A stretch of 64,000 nt of DNA from Rhizophagus clarus. Lineage: Eukaryota; Glomeromycota; Glomeromycetes; Glomerales; Glomeraceae. Shown here piece by piece: positions 56,176 through 64,000 of the stretch. The notes under the pieces were generated by a model, which saw only the letters and a program-made list of their open reading frames with translations, made no database searches and was not told the DNA's origin. A program made the translations under genes and the position numbers. Position 1 is the first letter of the stretch. Each line of letters starts with the position of its first letter. Location: assembly GCA_015698045.1 (NCBI GenBank), contig BLAL01000319.1, forward strand, positions 1,054,001 to 1,118,000, in the 5' to 3' direction.

Positions 56176-58016
56176 ATGTATGACGATAAATTTTTACCAA
56201 AATTATCACAAAATTTACTTGAAATTTTAGAAGACAATGACTTTTATGATATAACCATTGAAGTTGGTAATGACCCTTACGTAAAAATTTTTCGCGCTCA
56301 CATGGTTATTTTAAATTATCGTTCTCCTTATTTGCGAAGAATTTTATCAACCAATGTTAATGAAAAGAAAAATGACGGAATTTTAGCACATATTAAGTTA
56401 CCAAATATTTCACCTGATATTTTTCAATTGGTCTTGAGGTAAAAATAATATATTATAACTACTCATTTTTTTTTTTTTAAAAAAAAAAAAAAATTTAATT
56501 TTTCGAAAATGTTTATTTTTCTAGGTATATTTATGGAGGAAGGCTTTCTTTAGAAGAATTTGATACTTCGGATATTATTAAAATTTTAGTTGTTTCCAGT
56601 GAACTCAGTCTTCAAGAATTAATCACTCACTTACAATTATTCTTGATTGAAAATAAAAAAAATTGGATGGAACAAAATTTTAATTTAATATATCGAACAA
56701 GTTTTGAGAATGATTCTTTCTTGAAATTACAAAATTTTTGTTCAGAATTAATGATTAAAGAACCAGAAAAAATTTTTAATTCAATTGATTTTATTTCACT
56801 TTCAGAAAAATGTATGATTGCTCTTATTCAACGTGATAACTTTCGAGTGAACACTATTCAAGTTTGGGAACATGTGCTTAAATGGGGTGTTGCTCAAAAT
56901 CCCGAACTTCCTACAGATCCTTCTAGTTATTCAAAAGATGACTTTAACGTTTTAAAGAATATTTTGCAACAATTTATTCCTTTAATTAAATTCCATAATT
57001 TATCTCCTAATGAGTTTGTGGATAAAGTATATCCATATAAAAAAGTCATACCAAAAGAGCTACGTGATAAATTAATTAAAGATTTTATAATTCAGCCAAA
57101 TAATAATCAATCGAATATAACTAAAGAATTTGATTCTATGGCAATGTCAAGGAAACAAAAACATCTTTCAATTGAAAAAGATTTTAATGTAGTGATTTAT
57201 GAAATAAATGATTTTATTCGCAAAATAGTAAATGAGGCACCTGAAAATAAATTATTAAAGCAGAAAGTTGATGAATATTTTAAAAATCATAATATAAGTG
57301 CACAAGAGATTTATAATTGGTTATTGAATAATCAAGTTAATGCAAATTCTATTTTTTTACTCGGATATTTTAATTTCTATGGAATTGTAACAAGTGAAGA
57401 TAATGAAAAAGCAATTAACTTGTTTATTAATGCATCAGAAAAAAATCATACATTAGCTCAATGTTTTGTTGGTATTTATTATGGAAATATTATGACAAAC
57501 TATGAACTAGCCTTTAAATATTTTGAAAGGGCAGCCAGTAATCATTATGCGGTAGCACAATGGACAATTGGTTGTATGTATATAAATGGAATAGGAATTG
57601 ATGAAGATTTTAAAAAGGCTTTTTATTGGTACGAAAAAGCTGCAAAAAACGGAAACATAGAAGCCATGTGTTGTCTTGGTAATTGTTATAGGAATGGAAT
57701 TGGTATTGAAAAAGATTATAATAAAGCTTTTGAATTGTATAAACAATCAGCTGAAGGAGGAAATTCTGATGGAATAGTGATGTTAGGAAGATGTCATAGT
57801 AAAGGTATTGGAACTAAAATTGATAAGCAAAAAGCATTTGAACTATATCAAAATGCTGCAAATTTGGGGCTTAAAGAAGCACAATATTTTCTTGCTTTAA
57901 TGTATGAAAAAGGAAATGGAATTAAAAAAGATATTGACAAAGCAATTTATTGGTTTAATGAATCTGCAAATCAAGGACATGAAAATGCAAAAAATAAATT
58001 AAAGACTTTAAAATAG
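56176..58016 (+). CDS. BTB-BACK-Sel1 repeat protein, mosaic of two paralogues
   Basis: Exons 56176-56438 and 56525-58016 (86-bp intron) give 584 residues. BTB is at residues 1-88 and BACK-like at about 95-260, then the linker and Sel1 repeats (IGCMYINGIGIDEDFKKAF, LGNCYRNGIGIEKDYNKAF, LGRCHSKGIGTKIDKQKAF, LALMYEKGNGIKKDIDKAI). Up to about 56935 it follows the 52.6 kb gene. From about 56940 to 57345 it is nearly identical to the 31.0 kb gene (HNLSPNEFVDKVYPYKKVIP, AMSRKQKHLSIEKD). Then it returns to the 52.6 kb type, and near 57720-57780 it resembles the 38.2 kb gene (SAEGGNSDGI). The frame is kept throughout. This is the last member of the cluster in the window. Confidence 0.9.
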
Positions 58017-58980
58017 TAGTTTATAATAAAAGCGCGTAAACAATTTAATTATTATAACATTTTGCTTTCCTGAAATTTTACTAAATAGTGAATACATATT
58101 CTTTAATAATATAAGTAAATATAGAACGTTTAGAATAATAACTGCCATAACTAAAATCGCAATATTATAATTGCTAATAAATGTGAAATTTTAAATTTAT
58201 GCAGAATAAAGTTTATTTAAAGTAAAAGTTTAATGACTTATTGACTCAATAATTAAGTATAAAAAAAGTATTATATATGTAAGAATAGTTATATAAAATA
58301 GGTAAAATTTACTTTAAACTGATTTGTATAATGGCGTAGTTAGCAAAAAAATTCAGCCGAAGATGCAGTAAATTTTCGGCTAACAACACTTAGCCGAAAA
58401 AAATCTTTGAATGTTTTGTTCTGTTTTCATCCGGTTTTCATCTGGTTTTCGTTTTTCTTTTTTTTATTCAGATATAACTGCATACATTATTTTGAAAATG
58501 CCGATAAATAGTATTGTTTGTATTGTTTTAGTTTGTAAATAATTTTAATTCTTTGGTTCACAAAACGAAGTTGGCTGGTGTATCACAAATTTTTAGATGA
58601 GAAACTTCGTTCACACGGCCTATTTCCAGTTGATTTACCGCAGATTTCAATTAAATATAAATTGGAAATACTTTGGAAACTTGTCCAATTTCCATTAGGT
58701 TTCCACATCATTTTTGACACAAGAAACTTCATTTATGTTTTTCTTACACTTGTATTATAACAAATGAAATCGCTTATTTATCAAATATAATTCTATTAAA
58801 CTATAATCGGATTTTTTTTATGCAATTTTATTTATATTTTTATTACACCAAAACACTAAGGCTATTCATTTAATTTATATTACTACACTTATTGGTGATA
58901 TGTTACAATTCGTTTATTATCTTATCCTAATAAATATAATACAAAGTTAAAAATTTTAATAACGACAATAATCAAAAAAA
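58017..58980. other. Non-coding interval
   Basis: AT-rich. A small palindrome set (TTCAGCCGAA, TTCGGCTAA, TTAGCCGAA) lies at 58345-58405. No gene recognised; the short frame at 58578-58760 has no supporting feature. Confidence 0.4.
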
Positions 58981-58989
58981 GCAATAATA

Positions 58990-59580
58990 CCAAAATACTT
59001 ACGTTAACTTAATGTTTCCTTAGTCACCGACTTACCATCATTCAAGAAACTACAAAGGAAAAGAAAGAAACAATAACTTTTTTTTAAAAAAAAAAATACA
59101 TTAGTTCTGAAGTTTAGTTTTGAAACATACCATCATTCAAGAATCCATGCATTCCTTCAAAGAAAAAGGGAACTAATTTAGTGTTTCTTTAAAAATATAA
59201 TCCAAATTCCAAGTACCGAAACCTATAAAAAAGAAAAAAGAAATGTCAGTTAACACTTTTTTCAAACCTATCATCAGCTATAAAAATGAAAGAGAGAATT
59301 GTTAGCAAATATTTCATTAAAATACAAAAAAAAAAAAAAGGTTTCAAATATATACCTTTTAAGAAGCCGAAGCACAAATTGAAGCATATATCTTTTCATG
59401 AAACCTTACAAACATAAAAGAAAAATTAATAGATATTTAAAATTTTAAAATATAAAAATCACCCTCCCTTACTTACAGAAACTTGCTGAAAGACACTCTT
59501 TTTTAAAAAAAGGAAACAAAGCTTGAGTCGTTTCTTGAATGTAAAGTTTGAGCAAGAAACCTTTCTAAAAAGGAAAACTT
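58990..59580 (-). repeat. Diverged micro-exon-like repeat units
   Basis: On the minus strand, short segments lie between TTTCTTTTTTAG/TTTTGTAG-like acceptors and GTAAG/GTATG-like donors (near 59030, 59140, 59220, 59350 and 59480). Spacing and composition resemble the 61.8-64 kb array but similarity is lower. Confidence 0.35.
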
Positions 59581-59808
59581 AAGCTCGACTTTTGACATAA
59601 TAAAATAAAAAAAAAAAATTTTTAATTTTTATTTATTTATTTAGTTGTTTATAGACTGAACGTCGTATAAAAGAATACATAGAAGCATAAGAATCTAATA
59701 CTAAAAATAAATTAAAGTAAAAAGATCTACATCTATTTCTAAAATACGAAATCCCTAACGCGACCGTCAGCCGTTAAAATGTTTTAATTGAAGGCTATGA
59801 CCGTCAAT

Positions 59809-60177
59809 CTAAAAAGAACCATAAGAATTAAAATACACACCAATAAAAGAAGTAAAAAAATCTATATTAAAAGAAAAATTAAAAGTAGAATCAAAATATA
59901 AATCTAAATATGTTAACCAATCTCCAGAATGTAAATAGTTTGAACTATTTAAATAAATGAATAATTTTCGATCAAATTTAAATGGATCACGTGGAACAGC
60001 CTTCTGTGGTATAGAGGTATTAGATCCGTTTGCGTAATGTGAGGAGGAGTTGTAATCTTGTTGAGTCGTACGTCGCGAAGTGCTAGGTTGATTAGCGGTA
60101 TTATTCGAGGCCTGTACAAAAGGGCCCTTCCGATATTTCTTTCTATAATTGACCTTTTTCTTTCGAGTAAAAAATTT
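59809..60177 (-). other. Unrecognised open frame without a start
   Basis: A 122-codon minus-strand frame with no Met at its beginning reads KKKVNYRKKYRKGPFVQASN, then Ser/Thr/Asn/Gln-rich STSRRTTQQDYNSSSH, then PFKFDRKLF and an aromatic tail (SGDWLTYLDLYFDS). The basic start and polar middle look protein-like. It could be an internal or last exon, or a transposon protein fragment. Another frame on the same strand (59949-60224) begins with Met but is less protein-like and is taken as its shadow. Confidence 0.3.
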
Positions 60178-60229
60178 TTAAAAAAAATTATCCTGTATTT
60201 ATTATTTAGTAAAAGATAAGACACGTGAC

Positions 60230-60790
60230 TGATCGGATCAATAATGCTAATAAATGGTCTGTATTTTAGCTGTTGAAAAAATTTATTAGTGTTGCTTACT
60301 ATCCTACGAATTCAAAGTTAATTTAAAGTTAATTCAATCGTAATTTACTGGAAATTTAATTGTATTTTGCATATAACATTTAATATTAATTTACTTAAAA
60401 TTTTAATTGAAACTTAACGAAACGATAATTTAATAATGTAAATTTATAAACCAAGCTTCCACACATGATTTGTTTTATACATTTTGTCATTTCCAACTTT
60501 AAATTAGATTTAATTGAAGTTTCACAATCACACGTTAAACTTTTTAATTGTGTTGGCAATTTCCAGTTTGTAAAACTCTGTGCTCATCACATTACTTCGA
60601 CCTTTTAAAAAAATTAAATAACAGTTTTTATTTTTTGATTGATAACGATTCTAATAATATTTATAATCTGCATTTATATTATTAGACACGGAAAAATATT
60701 CGATGAAAATAGATGATAAACATAATCAGATCATTTTTTTAGTAAGCTTTTTTTTTTTGTTATCAAATTTGCTAAATTTACTGAAATTCT
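60230..60790. other. Non-coding interval
   Basis: AT-rich; short repeats of AATTTAATTG type only. Confidence 0.4.
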
Positions 60791-60797
60791 TTGCTTA

Positions 60798-61176
60798 ATG
60801 ATGGATTCAATTCTTGCCAAATTACCAAGTTTAAGTGAGATTGCATCTTAAAGACAAATGCACAAAAAGATACAAATTTATCTTATGATCTTTTACGTGT
60901 AAATGTATATGCCTGAGGATATGGTTATGGATGAAGGAGCATGTTTATTATTACCAGATGAATTTAATTATTATACGTGTGCTGATACAACTGCTGATGG
61001 AAACTGCTTATATATAATACACCTATTTTTTTTATTCGTGAAAATTCTTCTTTATCAACCAACTTCGTCTATCTACAGTACTAGAGTTGATGACATATGC
61101 TTATGAATATCTTGCCTTAGAAGTTTTTGAAAAAGATTATTCAAGCGTTTTTAAAGCAAATAACGACAGATATTAA
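60798..61176 (+). pseudogene. Fragment of an OTU-like cysteine protease gene
   Basis: Pieces in different frames follow each other: MDSILAKLPSLSEIA, DTNLSYDLLRVNVY, then MPEDMVMDEGACLLLPDEF and CADTTADGNCLY, then ELMTYAYEYLALEVFEKDYS. The TADGNCLY motif matches the OTU active-site pattern DGNC. The conserved residues after it are replaced by an AT-rich insertion or decayed intron, and the C-terminal His part is missing. Frameshifts and stops show it is dead. Confidence 0.5.
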
Positions 61177-61179
61177 TTA

Positions 61180-61790
61180 AATGATAGTATAATTATTGAA
61201 CATTTATTATATAGCTTAAATAAAGTAAAAATTATTACAAAATTTTTTATATTTTATTGAGTATGTAAATTTAAAATATTAAAGTTAATAAATATTAATT
61301 AATAAAATTAACAAAATAAATATTTAATTACACATCAGTAAGAAGTCATAGGAAAAGTATATATTAGCTTGCTGATTGGTCGGGTGTATAATGTGTCAAA
61401 CATCATATATTGCTCAACAGCAGAGGAAACCAGAAGAGCATAGATACGAATCCTTTATTAATCAATGCCACTTAAAATGTTGAAGAAAGTGCAGATTTAT
61501 GGCATTTTATGTGTAAAACGATATACAGTAAAACAATTAAAAACATGTATACAGTATATAAAAATGGTATTTAGTGTAAAATACATATTATCGTATAAAA
61601 ATGCATATTTTAATATTAAACAATACATCATTTAACACTATAAAATGTATTATACTAAAGGACTACTATAATGACAAGTCAAGTTTTGGTCTCTCCAACC
61701 AATAATTTCGCACTTTTTTCTCTCCCTTCATCCGTTCCTTTTTTTCCTTATTGACACATCATAATTTTTATCTCTTCAGTCCCTTTTTTT
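61180..61790. other. Non-coding interval
   Basis: AT-rich; a repeated AAATGTATTATACT / AAATGCATATTTTA pattern lies near 61555-61660. No gene seen. Confidence 0.4.
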
Positions 61791-61799
61791 CAAAGTTTT

Positions 61800-64000
61800 G
61801 TATTCAATACTGATGTTTCTTAACATACAAATCAAAACCTACAAAGAAAAGTAAATAGAGAAACGTTAGTAAATATTTCTCAATTAACTAAAATAAAAGA
61901 TTAGTTTCATAACTTACCATTTTAATTTTCCCCATTCAACCAAAAGACTGAAACCTACAAAAGAAAGAAATGAAGAAATATCAATAATGTTTCCAATTTA
62001 AAATAAAAATTGTAAATAAAAATTTAAAGTTTCACAACTTTTAGTTGCGAAACTCACCATTTCCAATATCCCGAGATCAAAACCTAAAAAAATAAAACAA
62101 AGCTTTAGTAAGCGTTCGTTAAAATAATAGCTTGAAGAAAGAACCCACCACACGTCCAAAGATTTAAAAATCTAGTCACATAAAAATAGGAATGTAAATA
62201 AAAGTTTTATTAAATACAAGATTTAAGATAATGAAAACCTATCAAAATTCAAAACGTATGTTCTAAGATTCAAAGAACGGTCACCTGAAAAAAAAGAAGA
62301 AAAAAATAAGAAACATAAATAAAGTTTCGTTAAAAGATAAACAAGAGAGATACATCAAACTCACTGAATCCACGCTCAAGATCCATCTAGAAGCTGAGTT
62401 CCGAGTAGTTCAACATTCCGACTTGTCTAAAGAAAAAGAGAGAGAACGAAGTGTTAGAAAACATTTTGTTAAAAGGAATATATTTAAAGAGATCAATTGT
62501 CTACCAAAGTTTCACAACCAGGTCCGCCTAAAAAAGAAAGACGCTTTTCTCATCGATTCCTACGCGTCCAAAAATTCTAAAGTACCGGTTATCTATAAAG
62601 AAAAAAGAACAAAATAATTAGTAATCGTATCGTTAAAAGAACTATTCAAAGAAACCTGTCCCCTCACCAACTCCCACGCGTCTGAATGTTCTGAAATACT
62701 GGACGTTTAAAAAAAAAGAATAAATGGAATATTAGTGATCATTTCGTTAAGAAAATATTAAACAAAAATTCATTGATTAAAACCAAAATGGGTTCGTCTA
62801 CAGTTTCATCTTGAATCAGTGATGCTGGAACGTGTTCCGCAAAATGATCTAGGTCCACAAATAGTAGAGGATCAATTCCAGTCTTCTAAAAGAAAATAAC
62901 GTAACAAAACATAAGTAAGGTTTCGTTATAGAAACATTTCAAATCCTCCTTACCTAATTTCGTATCCATATCCGTAAAAAAAACCATCCAAAAAAAGGTG
63001 AGGCATTGGTAAATATTTTGGTAAAGAGCTCACGCCTAAACTCCAAGGGTATTCAAGCTGAAGGAATTGTCTAAAAAAAGATAAAAAATGAGATGTTAAT
63101 ATACGTTTCGCCAAGTGGTTCAAAATATTTTAATACAATACCTGATCTTGAACGCCATCTAGGTGAACGTGATGGTAAACTTAGCGATTTCCAAGAAAAA
63201 ACGTTAGAAACGTTTCGTTAAATCAGTTACTAAAAAAAGAAAAAAAATGGAAACATTAGTATGTTACATTAAAAAAAAGTTAAAAAAAAAAAGAATCTAG
63301 TAAAAAAGGCTGATACTTCACTGAAATTCCACATATCATCTAAAAAAATGGAAGAAAATGAAACGTCAATAAACGTTTCATTAAAATAAATTTAAAAAAA
63401 AGCTTCTATAGCTTCCATACCGAAATCTTGCGCGTCCAAATACTCCAGGGAGTTAAGTGGCCGTATTTCCATTAATATAATTATATACTCACGAAGCCTG
63501 GCCACCTAAAAAAAAGAATAAAATGTAACGTTAGTAAAACTGTTTCGTTAAAATTAATTGAAAATAATAGTTAATAATAAACTTCACCAAACTTCCGACT
63601 TGTCATCCAAGTACTGAAGAACTGGCTGTCTACAAAAAAGAATAAACGAAACATTAGTATTCGTTTCGTTAAAATATTAAAAAAAAAGTATTGATTTATC
63701 TCTCACATGTTTAAAATCCAAAGAACAGGTTTCCTAAAAAATTGAAAAAACAAAACGTAAGTTTCGTTAAAAAAAAACAAACTCTTTATCGAATTTCGCG
63801 TCCATACCTGTCAGTAAAGAGTTGCCTAGCAAGAAAAGAAATAAAACATTAGTTAACTTTTTTTTTGTTAAAGCAATTCGAAATATCCTATGTCCCTAAT
63901 CCCACCTTACCGAAATTCATATCCAAAGATACTGTATACTGTACTCAAAGGTGTGCTTATTCAGTTCGCCTTTTACACCTGGGGCCTGTACAAACTAAGA
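61800..64000 (-). other. Array of micro-exon-like units with repeated introns (possible multi-exon gene)
   Basis: About 17 units of ~90-130 bp are visible on the minus strand. Each consists of a short segment (about 25-45 nt), a GTGAG/GTAAG/GTATG donor, then TTTTAACGAAAC, a TACTAAC/TACTAAT branch-point-like motif, and a T-rich tract ending in TAG. Clear segments lie at 63706-63732 (KPVLWILN), 63588-63629 (QPVLQYLDDKSEV), 63421-63505 (RPLNSLEYLDAQDF in an open frame) and 62668-62706 (RPVFQNIQTRGS; its acceptor AG is mutated). These share a [KQR]P[VL] pattern in the same codon phase. Other units have stops or irregular length, so the array is partly decayed. A repeat-exon gene running past the right edge is likely. 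R. irregularis SP7-type effectors are recalled to have repeat-encoding exons, but membership is not shown here. Confidence 0.5.

Noticed and set aside
62423-62617. 64-codon plus-strand frame rich in K, R and E
   Set aside because: It is antisense to the micro-exon-like array and crosses several units; the composition comes from the A-rich complement of T-tracts.

Overview
The window is very AT-rich eukaryotic DNA. It has short introns with GT..AG ends, many decayed mobile elements, and a large local gene family. The protein sequences (BTB-BACK proteins ending in TLDc or Sel1 repeats, a Sel1 module of the kind fused to kinases in Glomeromycotina, and TCCGGACA-rich repeats) point to an arbuscular mycorrhizal fungus, most likely Rhizophagus irregularis or a close relative. 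That assignment rests on family resemblance, not on a database search.

Layout. At 1-1019 (minus) is the 5' part of a calpain-type cysteine protease that runs off the left edge. From about 1.0 to 10 kb there is no convincing intact gene; this stretch holds degenerate tandem repeats, micro-exon-like units, a hAT-type element (4337-5205), a CCGG-rich inverted-repeat element (8492-9337) and a foldback repeat. From 10.07 to 58.02 kb lies one long cluster of paralogues. Each begins with the same ~88-codon BTB exon, then one short intron at the same codon, then a BACK-like region. The C-terminal module differs. Five genes on the left plus one at 45.6 kb (all minus strand) end in TLDc, one of them with an SH3 domain inserted in the TLDc part. 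Five genes at 31.0, 38.2, 41.3, 52.6 and 56.2 kb (plus strand) end in Sel1 repeats. At least eight broken or fossil family members lie between them.

Most members, including broken ones, carry a shared GC-rich motif about 60-110 bp before the ATG, so the cluster probably shares a core promoter or regulator. BTB-BACK proteins commonly act as Cullin-3 ubiquitin ligase adaptors. If that holds here, the cluster is a set of adaptors with one common ligase-binding half and exchangeable substrate or partner-binding halves. It shows tandem duplication, gene conversion (the 56.2 kb gene is a mosaic), frameshifts and many transposon insertions. Four of these insertions (an 286-bp TA-flanked MITE, a CCGG element, an intact Tc1-like transposon and a 154-bp MITE) sit in one copy of a segmental duplication and are absent from the other, which supplies their empty sites.

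From 58.0 to 64.0 kb there is a decayed OTU-like fragment, an unrecognised reading frame and an array of small exon-like units on the minus strand separated by look-alike introns with TACTAAC branch-point-like motifs. This array could be part of a repeat-exon gene extending past the right edge.
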